Positions 18,174-29,852 are shown, counted from the stretch's first letter. The stretch: 64,000 bases of DNA from Longimicrobiales bacterium (GCA_958296005.1 CATQHQ010000002.1:1-64000); one strand, 5' to 3'. The notes: a model not told the origin generated them from the sequence alone. Translations and numbers: made by a program.

Positions 18174-18385
18174 GGTATCAGCCGTCGTCAGGAGGTGGTC
18201 GAGCCGGCCCCGCAAGCGGACGGTGCCAAACGTCAGCGAGCGGATCCAGGCCCGGTCTGGGGTGGCGGGGGCGCCAGAGGTTTCCCACGCCACGTCCAAG
18301 CGCCGCCCCGACTCCACTTCTTGCAGGATCGCCGCCGCCAGCGCACGGCCCGGCGACCGATGTCGGCCAGCTAGGCGCACTGGAC
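18174..18385 (-). pseudogene. rsmB 5'-end remnant (about 66 codons)
   Basis: The minus strand encodes LAAAILQEVESGRRLDVAW and SLTFGTVRLRGRLDHLLTT, almost identical to the N-terminus of RsmB at 12657-12459. Similarity starts at the conserved GTG (18380) and stops near 18174. A further 20-odd nt (about 18149-18173) resemble the Glu/Gly-rich part of rsmB near 11970-12000, suggesting an internal deletion. Non-functional fragment. Confidence 0.88.
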
Positions 18386-18390
18386 CGCGG

Positions 18391-18425
18391 GCCGCTTCCG
18401 ATGGGCGTCTTCGCGGTCGAGGTCG
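18391..18425 (-). other. Probable thiG scraps at the duplication junction
   Basis: A 15-nt match to thiG (gccgcttccgatggg; thiG copy near 12989-13003) is followed by a 17-nt match to thiG near 13311-13333 with 6 nt missing. The pieces sit between the rsmB remnant and the hairpin, exactly where thiG and thiE would be expected. The matches are short, so this is tentative. Confidence 0.45.
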
Positions 18426-18465
18426 GCCCGGTGCCGGGGCGGGGTCTGCCGCCCCGGCACCGGGC
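18426..18465 (-). terminator. 17-bp inverted repeat after LRR-metzincin A
   Basis: Arms 18426-18442 and 18449-18465 pair perfectly around the same ggtctg loop seen at 14498-14503. It lies 23 nt beyond the stop of LRR-metzincin A. No T-tract follows. The outer base pairs that are intact at 14477-14524 have decayed here. Confidence 0.6.
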
Positions 18466-18488
18466 TGGCTCCTGCCGCGAGTCCGATC

Positions 18489-21400
18489 CTACCGCAGCTC
18501 CATCCCCTGCAACCCCCGGACCACCCGGAACTGGGCGGCCCGACCCATCGCTGCAGGCACGTCTCCGGTCCAGTTGGGCACGATGCTGCGGATCCGCCCA
18601 GAGGCTCGGTCGGTGACGACTGCCGTCTGGTCGATCGTCGGGCGGTCGATCTCGACGAACCCTTCGGGTCCGCGCAACACGATCCGCTCGAGCGACTGGT
18701 CCCACTCGGGCCGATACGGCACCGCGAAGAGGAAGCTCTGTCCGCCTAGGTCGTTGGGCGCCCCTGGCTCGAAGGACAGGGAGAAGAGCTCCCGTCCGGA
18801 AGCGTCGAAGCCCGTCACGCTGTACCTCCCGCCTCGTTGCGGAAGCTTGGGCTGCGCCCGCCACACGAACGCCGGGCCCAGTTGCATCGTTCCGTCGTGG
18901 ACGCCGCCCGAAAGCAGAAGGGTCCGCCGCGCTGATCCCCGTCGTGCCTGCGCGTCCGCGGCGGGCCAGCCGTACGTCGCCCGGAATATCAGGGACTTGG
19001 CGAAGTAGTAGTCGCTCGTCCACGCCGGGCTGCAGTACGACATGTGGTCCTTGGACACCAGCGGATCCACCAGCGTGCCCGACTGTCCCGTCATGCCGAA
19101 GTCGTATCCCCAGGTACCGATCGATGCCAAGAGGTAGGGGTAGTCGGGGTCTGGTCCGCCGGCGCCGCCGCAAGGCGCGTGACGAAGGTTGAGGTTGTGG
19201 CCCAGCTCATGAGCGAAGGTCGAAGCGAGACCTCCGTAGACCGAACCTTCGCCCAGATGGGAAAGCGTCATGGCGGTGTACGAGGGAATGTCCGCCGCTA
19301 CCCCCCCAAACCCCCAGGATTGCCAAGTGCTGTACCGAGGCCACGCGAAGAGGCCGTGGTAGTACTCCGCAGTGCCCACGGCTTCGAGGTGGCGAAGAAG
19401 CTCCACCTCCCCGAGCAGCGTGAAGCCTGCGCCCTGCATCGTGTCGGCCCACGTGTAGTAGGGCTCGCGCAGCGTAAGGTTCAGCTCACGGACCGGCAGC
19501 ACGGTGCGAGTCGGGTACAGCAAATCCTCCGGCATCGTCTCGACCAAGTTCCGGGAAACTTCCATTACCCCGTCGTTGAAGACCGCGTTGGGATCCCAGG
19601 CGTAATGGATCGGCACGATGGTGACGTTGAGAGGCGGAACCTCGATCACGTTCAACGGCATCGCGCCTACTTCAGGGACGCGCGTGACGCTGCCGAACGC
19701 CAATGGCAACGTCCCTTCCGTGTCCAGCTCGACGACCAGCTCGGTGCCCGGCATCAGGACCTCGCCGGGAACCATGGCGTTGAACGAACGAGTCAGCCGG
19801 CTCTCGTCCACCTCCGTCGGGATCCCGTTTGGCGGTGCGTCCAGGTCGACGGAGTGGACCATCTCGCCCCCGCGGTAGAAGATCGCCTTGGCCGCAGGCC
19901 GCAAGTTGTTGACGTCGTCGCTCGTGCCGAATACCCGCAGGATCGCCTGCCGTCCGGCGATGAGGGGTACGGTGCCGTCCTGGTTCTGCGCGGCTTGGTT
20001 CAAGTAAACCACGGGCGTCTCGACCCGAATCTTCGGCGGATTGGCAAGCACGAGGGGGTCGCTGGCGAGGACCTTGATGCCGACAAAGATGCCCGCCAGC
20101 CCCGGATCCGGCACGCTGGCGGTCCTGACCGAAGATGCGAAGCCCGAGCCCTTGGGCTTAAACACCTGGGTCTCCGAACTTTGCGTTTCTCCGGCCCCGA
20201 TCGAAAGCCAGTACTCCGAAGCCTCGGCTCCGCTCGTGGCCAGCCCGATCTTCATGGGGAAAGGCGCACCGAGCGCCACATTGATCGACACGGTTGCCGG
20301 CCCAGGCGCCAAGGCGTCGTCGTTGTCGGTGCGTTGCAGCTCGAGCACGAACGGGAACGGGGTACCCGGGTTGTTAGCGAGGACCAGCGTCTGCAAGACG
20401 CGAGTTCCCTCGAACAGGCCGTCGGGAAGCACCGTCAGCCGGTTGCGGTGCGCGTACAGGACCTGGAGCTGGGAAAGGCTGTCGAACGCTCCCTCGGGCA
20501 CCGACGTGAGGCCGTTGCGGCTAAGCCAGAGGACCTGGAGCCGGGACAGGTTGTCGAAGACGCCTTCAGGGAGCGAGGTGATCTTGTTCCCTTCCACGTC
20601 CAGCGTCCGCAAGTTCGCGAGCGCGTCGAACACCCCGTCCGGCAGGGCCTCGATCTCGTTGAAGTACAGGAACAGCCACTGCAGTTCGCCGAGGCTGTCG
20701 AAGGCGCCCTCCGGCACTGTCGCGATGGCGTTGCTGTACAGGAGCAACCGCTGCAAGGCGCCCAGGTTGTCGAAGGCGCCTTCGGGGATCTCGGAGACCC
20801 GGTTCCTGCCCATGTACAGCCGCTGGAGGTTGCCCAGGTTGTCGAAGGCACCCTCGGGGATCTCAGTGATCTCGTTGCCGCTCATATACAGCCACTGAAG
20901 GCTGGTCAGGTCGTCGAACGGGTTGTCCGGCAAGGCTGCGATCCGGTTGCTGGTCATGAGCAGCCGTTCCAAGCTGGAGAGGCCGTCGAAGGCCCCGTCC
21001 GGCAGACTGGTCAGCCGATTGGAGTGCATGTAGAGCCACCGGAGGCTGGTCAGGTCGTCGAACACGCCTTCGGACAGCGCCGTCAGCCGGTTGCTGTACA
21101 TCTGAAGCACCTGGAGCGAACTCAAGCCGTCGAACACGCCTTCCGGCAGAGTGACCAAGTGGTTGCCCTGCAGGTTGAGCACCACCAGGCCGGAGAGACC
21201 CTCGAAGTCGTCGGCCTTGAGGGTAACGACGGGATCGAGAGGACCTGGCTGAACCGAACCGTCGTTACCGGCGGCGGCGAACCCGTCCATCGCCCAGGAC
21301 CCGTGCAGTACGGACGACCCGTCGCACTCGTAGTGCTCCATGCGCACGATCTCGTCGGGAGTCGGGTACCGCTTCTTCTCCCGCTGCCCGCACGGGGCGA

Positions 21401-21962
21401 CGGAGGCCAGGGCCCGCGGGCCGCTCACGTCAAGGAAGGAAATCGTGGCGAGCTGCTCGTCGGTCACGGCTCCGCAGTCCTCCATCTCGAGGGCTGCCAT
21501 GATCGCGTCCCGGACTTGGGGCGTCCGACCGCAAACGCCGTCGTGCTGGTCGCCGGCGACGGTCGCACCGGCCACCCGGATGACCGCTGTGGTGCTCACG
21601 CCGCCGATCGTGGCCCTCACGTTGCCGACGCCTGCGCCGAGGGCGGTCACGCTGCCTTCGGCGTCTACAGAAAACACTTCGTCCGCGTCCCCCGACCAGA
21701 GTACGGTGGCGGCGAAGGGCTCGCCGTGCTGGTCGCGGACGATCGCCTGGAAGCTAGCCTTCTCGCCCACGGCGTCGATCGTCGCCGATTGCGGCGTCAG
21801 CTCCACGACAGCTGCCCGAGACGGTTCCGGGGCCGTGTCGGGACTGCACGAGGCGATTGCCACGGCCAACCCAGTCGCGAGCGATGCCTTTGCGAGGACA
21901 TCCCACGGTCGGAGCAGCCTCCGGATAGGATTGGACTGTCGGCGCTTCTTGCCCATAGTCAT
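18489..21962 (-). CDS. LRR-metzincin lipoprotein, copy A
   Basis: A 1,157-residue paralogue of the neighbouring gene, in the same order: lipobox Cys39 (AIASC), BIG2-like Ig domain, CGRTPQVRDAIM linker, about twelve LRRs of 24 residues (about 246-535), spacer, then the zinc motif HELGHNLNLRH at 918-928 and a Met-turn-like HMSYC (Met974). The first 60 and last 130 residues are almost identical to copy B, while the LRR array differs in number and sequence. All catalytic residues are intact in both. ATG 21962 with AGGGAG about 8 nt upstream. Lgt at 6598 would anchor it. Substrate and ligand are unknown; the protease assignment is from the zinc motif and Met-turn only. Confidence 0.85.
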   Translation of the reverse strand: MTMGKKRRQSNPIRRLLRPWDVLAKASLATGLAVAIASCSPDTAPEPSRAAVVELTPQSATIDAVGEKASFQAIVRDQHGEPFAATVLWSGDADEVFSVDAEGSVTALGAGVGNVRATIGGVSTTAVIRVAGATVAGDQHDGVCGRTPQVRDAIMAALEMEDCGAVTDEQLATISFLDVSGPRALASVAPCGQREKKRYPTPDEIVRMEHYECDGSSVLHGSWAMDGFAAAGNDGSVQPGPLDPVVTLKADDFEGLSGLVVLNLQGNHLVTLPEGVFDGLSSLQVLQMYSNRLTALSEGVFDDLTSLRWLYMHSNRLTSLPDGAFDGLSSLERLLMTSNRIAALPDNPFDDLTSLQWLYMSGNEITEIPEGAFDNLGNLQRLYMGRNRVSEIPEGAFDNLGALQRLLLYSNAIATVPEGAFDSLGELQWLFLYFNEIEALPDGVFDALANLRTLDVEGNKITSLPEGVFDNLSRLQVLWLSRNGLTSVPEGAFDSLSQLQVLYAHRNRLTVLPDGLFEGTRVLQTLVLANNPGTPFPFVLELQRTDNDDALAPGPATVSINVALGAPFPMKIGLATSGAEASEYWLSIGAGETQSSETQVFKPKGSGFASSVRTASVPDPGLAGIFVGIKVLASDPLVLANPPKIRVETPVVYLNQAAQNQDGTVPLIAGRQAILRVFGTSDDVNNLRPAAKAIFYRGGEMVHSVDLDAPPNGIPTEVDESRLTRSFNAMVPGEVLMPGTELVVELDTEGTLPLAFGSVTRVPEVGAMPLNVIEVPPLNVTIVPIHYAWDPNAVFNDGVMEVSRNLVETMPEDLLYPTRTVLPVRELNLTLREPYYTWADTMQGAGFTLLGEVELLRHLEAVGTAEYYHGLFAWPRYSTWQSWGFGGVAADIPSYTAMTLSHLGEGSVYGGLASTFAHELGHNLNLRHAPCGGAGGPDPDYPYLLASIGTWGYDFGMTGQSGTLVDPLVSKDHMSYCSPAWTSDYYFAKSLIFRATYGWPAADAQARRGSARRTLLLSGGVHDGTMQLGPAFVWRAQPKLPQRGGRYSVTGFDASGRELFSLSFEPGAPNDLGGQSFLFAVPYRPEWDQSLERIVLRGPEGFVEIDRPTIDQTAVVTDRASGRIRSIVPNWTGDVPAAMGRAAQFRVVRGLQGMELR

Positions 21963-22112
21963 GGCGTTCTCCCTGTAGTGATCTACCGCGTTGGCGGCAT
22001 CGTGCGTGCAGGCGCTCCCGCCTGCGGGATACGCCCTGCTACCCTTGTGCGCTCTTCAGGTTCCGCATCACGTAGAGTCGGGAAAACGCCGAATCCGGCG
22101 CAAGCAAACCCG

Positions 22113-23063
22113 CTACTCGAAGCGGTCGGCTTGGGACGCGCCTCGGCCCCGAAGCCACGCCGCCGACGCCATGCGGCGCTTCCCCGCAGGCTGAACCTCC
22201 CGGATTCCCACGGTGCCGCCGCCCGTCGCCACGACAAGGTCCGGCTCGCCGCCCACCGACAGCATCTGTCCTGGCTCCGTCGCCGCGCCGGCGCTGTCCC
22301 TCCCGCCGTCCAGCACCACGGGCCGAAACAGCTTCACCGGCTGGCTCGCCAGCAGCGTCCACGCGCCCGGGACCGCATCCATCCCGCGGATCAGGTTCGC
22401 TACCGAGCGGGCGCTCCGCGTCCAGTCGATCCGCGCCGACTTCCGGTCCACCTTGGGAGCGTAGGTGGCGGCTCCGTGGTCCTGCTCGACCTCTCGCGCC
22501 CGCCCGCCCGCTCCAAGCTCCGCCAGCGTCTTCACGAGCAGTTGCGCCCCGATCTCCGACAGGCGGCTCGATAGGCTGGAGCCCGTGTCCTCCGGGCCGA
22601 TGGGGGTGGGCGCTTGGGCGAGGATCGGACCCGCGTCCATCTCCTTCACCATGCGCATGATGGTCACGCCGGTTTCGTGGTGGCCCAGGGCGACCGCCCA
22701 GTTGACGGGCGCGGCGCCCCGGAGCGCCGGCAGCAGCGACGCGTGGACGTTGACCGAGCCCAGCGGCGGAAGGTCCAGAACTCGGGAGGGGAGGATGCGA
22801 CCGTAGGCCACCACCACCGACACGTCCGGCCGCATCCGTCGGGCGGCTTCCTCGAAGAGGTCGTCGCGGGGCGACTCCGGGGCGAGCACCGGGTAGCCCT
22901 GGGTCTGCGCGAACTCCTTGACGGGCGTCGGGCCGGTCTTGCGTCCGCGACCCTTGGGACGGCTGGGACGGGTGACAACGCCGACCACGTCGTGACCCGC
23001 GGGCGCCAGCGCAGCCAGCGAAGGCAGCGCGAAGTCGGGCGTCCCCCAGAAAAGGATCCTCAC
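22113..23063 (-). CDS. fmt: Methionyl-tRNA formyltransferase
   Basis: A 316-residue enzyme that formylates initiator Met-tRNA using 10-formyl-THF. MRILFWGTPDFALPSL at the N-terminus and the active-site region NVHASLLPALRGAAP (Asn105, His107) with Asp143 (KEMDAGPI) are present, followed by the C-terminal OB-like domain. GTG start 23063, 13 nt after def. The last 32 codons are duplicated as a remnant at 18050-18148. In most bacteria the next gene would be rsmB. Confidence 0.96.
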   Translation of the reverse strand: MRILFWGTPDFALPSLAALAPAGHDVVGVVTRPSRPKGRGRKTGPTPVKEFAQTQGYPVLAPESPRDDLFEEAARRMRPDVSVVVAYGRILPSRVLDLPPLGSVNVHASLLPALRGAAPVNWAVALGHHETGVTIMRMVKEMDAGPILAQAPTPIGPEDTGSSLSSRLSEIGAQLLVKTLAELGAGGRAREVEQDHGAATYAPKVDRKSARIDWTRSARSVANLIRGMDAVPGAWTLLASQPVKLFRPVVLDGGRDSAGAATEPGQMLSVGGEPDLVVATGGGTVGIREVQPAGKRRMASAAWLRGRGASQADRFE

Positions 23064-23076
23064 CGACCGGCGGCCG

Positions 23077-23592
23077 TCAGCCTTGCCTGCTCTTGCGCCA
23101 CTTCTTGAGCACGAGCCTCCGCTTGAACGGCGAAAGGCGGTCGACGAACAGCACGCCGTCCAAGTGGTCGATCTCGTGCTGCAGGACCCGCGCCAGCAGT
23201 CCGTCGGCCTCGATGCGAACGGACTTGCCGTCGGGCGCCAGGGCTTCCACGGTCACGCGGGCCGGCCGAGTCACCGATTCCTCGATCCCGGGGATGCTCA
23301 GGCAGCCCTCGGACTCGCGTTCCGTCTGGGCGCTGGCGTCGGCCACCACGGGGTTGACCAGCGTATGGACTTGGGGCGCGGCGTCGGTCCCCTCTTCGCC
23401 GGGCACGTCCACCACCAGCACCCGCCTCGAAACGCCAACCTGGGGTGCCGCGAGGCCGATCCCGCCGGCGTCGTACATCGTGTCGAGGAGGTCCCGCACG
23501 AGGCGCCGCAGTTCGTCGTCGATCTCCTGCACCGGGGCCGCTTCCTCTCGGAGGACCCGGGAACCCATCATCTCGATGCGGCGAACGGCCAT
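23077..23592 (-). CDS. def: Peptide deformylase
   Basis: A 171-residue metalloenzyme removing the formyl group from nascent proteins. All three family motifs are seen: GGIGLAAPQ (43-51), EGCLS (95-99, metal ligand Cys97) and HEIDH (139-143). ATG 23592. Forms the usual def-fmt pair with a 13-nt gap, and follows yajC by 45 nt. Confidence 0.97.
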   Translation of the reverse strand: MAVRRIEMMGSRVLREEAAPVQEIDDELRRLVRDLLDTMYDAGGIGLAAPQVGVSRRVLVVDVPGEEGTDAAPQVHTLVNPVVADASAQTERESEGCLSIPGIEESVTRPARVTVEALAPDGKSVRIEADGLLARVLQHEIDHLDGVLFVDRLSPFKRRLVLKKWRKSRQG

Positions 23593-23637
23593 GGAGGCGC
23601 GCCCCTCGTTCGTCTTTCCCGCCGAGCTTGGCGGCGG

Positions 23638-24027
23638 CTAGCGCCGGCCCCTGCCGGTCCGCCCCCCTCCGCCTGCGTCGGCCTCCGCCGGGTCCTCGAT
23701 CTTGCGGGCCACATGTCCCCGATCCACAACGACGCGGGTGCTCTCGGCGGTGCGGACGGTCAGCTCGTGCTCCGTGGCGTGGACGATCTGACCCAAGATG
23801 CCGCCGTTGGTCATCACGTTGTCGCCCTTGCCCAGCTTCTTGAGCATCTCCTGATGACGCTGGCGTTCCTTCCGCTGGGGCCGGATGAGGATGAAGTAGA
23901 AGATCGCGATGAAGAGAAAGATCTGGATCGCGATGACGCCGAAGCCGCCTCCGCCCTGGGGCGCGGCAGGCGGAAACGGGCCCGCGACGGCCACGACGGC
24001 GGACGGGGCTGGAACGGTCGGGAACAA
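23638..24027 (-). CDS. yajC: Preprotein translocase subunit YajC
   Basis: A 129-residue small membrane protein with one transmembrane segment (QIFLFIAIFYFILIRPQRK) directly followed by the RPQRKxxxxHxxML and GDNVMTNGGILG signature of YajC, an accessory of SecDF. Starts with TTG at 24027, 3 nt after the tgt stop. The extended Gly/Pro-rich N-terminus precedes the helix. tgt-yajC is a widely conserved pair. Confidence 0.93.
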   Translation of the reverse strand: MFPTVPAPSAVVAVAGPFPPAAPQGGGGFGVIAIQIFLFIAIFYFILIRPQRKERQRHQEMLKKLGKGDNVMTNGGILGQIVHATEHELTVRTAESTRVVVDRGHVARKIEDPAEADAGGGGRTGRGRR

Positions 24028-24030
24028 GGG

Positions 24031-26297
<2,267 letters not shown>

Positions 26298-26516
26298 CTC
26301 TCCTTCCTTCGTCGATCATTCGCTCCACCCGCCTGCCGACGAGCGGGATCACCTTCGCAGGAACCGCAGCAGTTGACAACCTTCGCCAGAGTCCGGCTCG
26401 ATTCGAATTCGCTTGCGAAGCCGCCGAAGCCGCGGATGCTGGCCCTTGCCGTGGAGCGCCCAGGGTTCTATTTCGACGGTCCGCTGTTGCATGCCTGTTC
26501 TGCCCGAGAGGACCCA

Positions 26517-29500
26517 ATGCGCGCTTCCGCTCTCGTCCGTCCCGCCCTTCTCCTTTCCCTCGCCATGGCGGTCCCGGCGTTCGTTGCCTCCCAGGACGCC
26601 GCAAGCGAAAACGACGCCCAGGCGGACGAATGGGACGTCACAATGGCCAGGGGGGACACCCGGGAGATCGACTTCACGACCGAGGAAGGGACTTGGATCT
26701 CCCTCGACGTGTCGCCCGACGGCGAGTGGATCGCCTTCGATCTGCTGGGCCACGTCTACCGAGTGCCGGCGGACGGCGGCGGCGACGCCGAGCTCCTTAC
26801 GGGCGGTACCGGCGTTGCAACCCACTACCACCCCCGCTACTCGCCGGACGGGGCGACGATCGCCTTCATCAGCGACCGCGAGGGCCAGAACAACCTTTGG
26901 ATCATGGATGCCGACGGCGCCAACCCTCGGGCCGTCTTCACCGAGTCGATGGTGCGGGCGGTCGAACCGGCGTGGTCGGCGGACGGAGCCTACATCTTCG
27001 TGCGGCGCCAGAACTTGGCGCCCGGCGGCGGAGGCGGAGGCATCTGGATGTACCACAAGGACGGCGGCAAGGGCGTGCAGGTGGTGGCCGACCAGCCGCA
27101 GGCCGCTTGGCCGTCTCCGTCGAAGGATGGCAGGCACCTTTACTTCCACGTGTATACGGGACCGCCGGGGTTGCAGGGCCGCGACGCCCTGGCCGGCCAT
27201 TGGCAGGTGCGGCGCATGGACTTGCAGAGCGGCGAAGTCGTCCACGTCACCGACGGCACGGCGGCGCAGCAGGTTCGTGCGTCCAGCGGCGGCGCCTACG
27301 CGGCGGAGGTCTCGCCGGATGGGCGGCACGTCGCGTTCGCAAGGCGGATCGCCGGCGGCACGATATCCTATCGGGGGCACACCTTCGGTCCCCGTACCGC
27401 GTTGTGGATCCGGGACTTGGAGACGGGCGAGGAGCGCGTCGCCATGGACCCCATCACGGTGGACAACGCCGAAGGGATCAAGACCCTCCGCATCCTGCCG
27501 GGCTACGGCTGGAGCGCCGACGGCTCGGAGATCGTCGTCACGCAAGGCGGGAAGATCCGCAAGCTGGACGTGGCCACGGGCGAAGTCGCCACCGTGCCCT
27601 TCCGCGCACGCGTCCAACGCACGATCTCTGAGATGACCCGCGCCGACTTCCGCATCGACGACGCGCCGTTTGACGCGAAGATGCTGCGCTGGTACGGAGC
27701 GTCGCCGGACCGATCGCGGATCGCCTTCCAAGCGGTGGGGCGGGTGTGGACGGCGGATGCGGACGCCACGGCAGGGCGGCCCGAACGGCTGACCAGCGGC
27801 GACGGTCCCTTCGAGTACTCGCCGGCTTGGTCTCCCGATGGACGCTGGATCGCCTACGCGACGTGGGACGGCGAGACCGGCGGCCACGTCTGGAAGGTCC
27901 CGGCGGAAGGCGGCTTGCCGCAGCAGCTCACCACTTCGCCGTCGGAGTACGCGCATCCGGTGTGGAGCCCCGACGGCGCCGAGATCGTGGTGACCCGGGG
28001 CTCGGGTGCGGCCTCCCGCGCTCGCTCCGCCACCCAGAACCCGTACTGGGAGCTGTGGCGCGTCCCCGCGGACGGCAGCGGCGAAGAGAGGATCATGACG
28101 TTGCCCCGAGGCGTCGAGGGCCTGCTGGGCAACCGACGGCAGATCGTGCGGGCGTCGATCGGGCCGGATCGCCGCATCTACTTCCCCACGCTCCATGCGC
28201 CCGACGGGGGCGAGACCGTCACTGCGCTGATGTCGGTGCGACGCGACGGCTCGGACCGGCGCATCCACGCCACGATCCCCTTCGGCGACGAGTTCGTCGT
28301 GTCGCCGGGCGGCGATCGGGTCGCGTTCCAGGAGGGAGACAACGTCTTCTGGGCGCCCCTGCCTCCTGGCGGCGCGGGCGGCGGACCGCTGGCACTCACG
28401 AAGGAAGGCGCGCCGGTTCCGGTCACCCGTCTGACTACCGAAGGCGGGCTCTACCCCAGCTGGCGCACGAACGACGAGCTGGAGTACGGCAGCGGCGCGC
28501 GGTTCTACGTGCACGACGTTGCCACGGGCACGACCGACACGAGCGCGATCCGCCTCCAAGTGCCCCGGCGCATCCCCGAGGGCACGTTGGCGCTTTCCAA
28601 CGCGCGGATCGTGACCCTGAACGACCGGGAGGTGATCGACAACGGAACCGTGCTCGTCGAAGGCAGCCGGATCACCTGCGTGGGCGACTGCGACGCCTCG
28701 GGCGCGTCCCAGGTGCTGGACATGACCGGCAAGACGATCGTCCCCGGCTTCGTGGACATGCACGCGCACCACTACCGGGAGCACCGGGGGCTGATCCCCA
28801 AGCACGACTTCGAGTCGGCGGTCTACTTGGCCTACGGCGTCACGACCAACTTGGACAACTCGATGTGGTCGCAGAACGTTTTCGCCAGCGGCGAGTTGAT
28901 CCGGTCCGGCGAGGTCGTCGGCCCTCGAACCTACTCCACGGGCGATCCGTTGTACCGGGGCGACGGCGCGCGACGGAACGAGATCAGCAGCTACGAAGTG
29001 GCGGAACAGAACATCAACCGCTTGGCGTCGTGGGGGGCGACGGCGTTGAAGCAGTACTTGCAGCCGCGACGGGACCAGCGGCAGTGGGTGTCGGACATTG
29101 CGCGTTCGAAGGGCCTCATGGTCACGTCCGAGAACAACGACATCCCGTACACGCTCGGGATGATCATGGACGGGCAGACGGCGTTCGAGCACCCCATGAC
29201 GTACCTGCCGATGTACAGGGACTTCAGCGAGTTCCTGGGGCGCGCGGGGGCGGTGTATTCTCCGACCTTCGTCGTGGGTGGGATCGGCCCGTGGAACGAG
29301 GAGTATTTCTTGGCGGAGAGCGAGGGCTGGCTGGACGAAAAGCAACGGCTGTGGATGCCTTGGCGGCAAGTGATTCCACACATGCGTCGTCGCTGGATTC
29401 GGCCCGAGACCGACTACAGCTTTCCGTTCATCGCGCAAGGGATGATGGACGTGATCGAGGCGGGCGGATGGGGGGCGATCGGCTCCCACGGGCAAGCCCA

Positions 29501-29852
29501 CGGCATCGCGTCGCACTGGGAGATCTGGATGGTGGCGTCTGCGTCGGACCCGATGACGGCGCTGGAAGTGGCCAGCGTCCACGGGGCGGTGTTCCTCGGT
29601 GCGGAGCAGGACATCGGCACGATCGAAGCCGGCAAGCTGGCGGACCTGCTTGTGCTCAACTCCAACCCGTTGGACGAGATCCGAAACACGACCGACATCA
29701 TGTATGTGGTGCAGGGCGGGATCGTGCGGGATGCGACGACGTTGGACGAGGTGTGGCCCGCCCAGGCTCCGTACGGCGAGCACTGGTGGGTGAACCCCGA
29801 CGCTTGGCGGATGGACGACCGTCCGGTGGACTACTGGGACCGGAGGCGGTGA
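26517..29852 (+). CDS. Secreted PD40/TolB-type propeller fused to an amidohydrolase
   Basis: A 1,111-residue protein with a signal peptide (ALLLSLAMAVPAFVASQ). Residues about 45-680 contain PD40/WD40-like TolB repeats (for example YSPDGATIAFISDREGQNNL, WSPDGRWIAYATWDG). Residues about 690-1090 form a metal-dependent amidohydrolase with metal ligands in VDMHAHHY (His749, His751), a later SHGQAHG and the closing GKLADLLVLNSNPLDEI. ATG 26517 lies after a GAGAGGA patch and opens the signal peptide. Fusion proteins of this type are common in Gemmatimonadota and some other phyla (general knowledge). Substrate not known; peptide or amide hydrolysis outside the cytoplasm is likely. Converges with the hydratase gene (22-nt overlap of 3' ends). 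Confidence 0.88.
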   Translation: MRASALVRPALLLSLAMAVPAFVASQDAASENDAQADEWDVTMARGDTREIDFTTEEGTWISLDVSPDGEWIAFDLLGHVYRVPADGGGDAELLTGGTGVATHYHPRYSPDGATIAFISDREGQNNLWIMDADGANPRAVFTESMVRAVEPAWSADGAYIFVRRQNLAPGGGGGGIWMYHKDGGKGVQVVADQPQAAWPSPSKDGRHLYFHVYTGPPGLQGRDALAGHWQVRRMDLQSGEVVHVTDGTAAQQVRASSGGAYAAEVSPDGRHVAFARRIAGGTISYRGHTFGPRTALWIRDLETGEERVAMDPITVDNAEGIKTLRILPGYGWSADGSEIVVTQGGKIRKLDVATGEVATVPFRARVQRTISEMTRADFRIDDAPFDAKMLRWYGASPDRSRIAFQAVGRVWTADADATAGRPERLTSGDGPFEYSPAWSPDGRWIAYATWDGETGGHVWKVPAEGGLPQQLTTSPSEYAHPVWSPDGAEIVVTRGSGAASRARSATQNPYWELWRVPADGSGEERIMTLPRGVEGLLGNRRQIVRASIGPDRRIYFPTLHAPDGGETVTALMSVRRDGSDRRIHATIPFGDEFVVSPGGDRVAFQEGDNVFWAPLPPGGAGGGPLALTKEGAPVPVTRLTTEGGLYPSWRTNDELEYGSGARFYVHDVATGTTDTSAIRLQVPRRIPEGTLALSNARIVTLNDREVIDNGTVLVEGSRITCVGDCDASGASQVLDMTGKTIVPGFVDMHAHHYREHRGLIPKHDFESAVYLAYGVTTNLDNSMWSQNVFASGELIRSGEVVGPRTYSTGDPLYRGDGARRNEISSYEVAEQNINRLASWGATALKQYLQPRRDQRQWVSDIARSKGLMVTSENNDIPYTLGMIMDGQTAFEHPMTYLPMYRDFSEFLGRAGAVYSPTFVVGGIGPWNEEYFLAESEGWLDEKQRLWMPWRQVIPHMRRRWIRPETDYSFPFIAQGMMDVIEAGGWGAIGSHGQAHGIASHWEIWMVASASDPMTALEVASVHGAVFLGAEQDIGTIEAGKLADLLVLNSNPLDEIRNTTDIMYVVQGGIVRDATTLDEVWPAQAPYGEHWWVNPDAWRMDDRPVDYWDRRR

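Larger units (their letters stand above)
17934..18488. other. Non-genic junction between the LRR-metzincin genes
   Basis: This 555-nt stretch holds no intact gene. From left to right: the leader of LRR-metzincin B (with the Shine-Dalgarno AGGGAGA just above its ATG), the fmt 3' remnant, the rsmB 5' remnant, thiG-like scraps and the hairpin behind LRR-metzincin A. The frame that runs through it into copy B is open by chance and composition. Confidence 0.8.
14477..22210 (-). repeat. Decayed tandem duplication containing both LRR-metzincin genes
   Basis: Unit B (about 14477-18148) and unit A (about 18426-22210) each contain, in minus-strand order, the 3' end of fmt, an LRR-metzincin gene and a GC-rich hairpin. 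Coding ends, upstream sequence and ribosome-binding region are nearly identical between units. The junction between the units (18149-18425) contains remnants of rsmB and apparently thiG. Confidence 0.85.

Noticed and set aside
14544..18380. A single 1,278-codon gene starting at the rsmB-like fragment
   Set aside because: The N-terminal 149 codons are decayed rsmB and out-of-frame fmt sequence. Copy A shows that the real start is the lipoprotein ATG (17933) with its own ribosome-binding site.
26373..26378. Perfect TTGACA box upstream of the propeller-amidohydrolase
   Set aside because: No reasonable -10 box lies 16-18 nt downstream (gctcga/ctcgat), so it was not called as a promoter.
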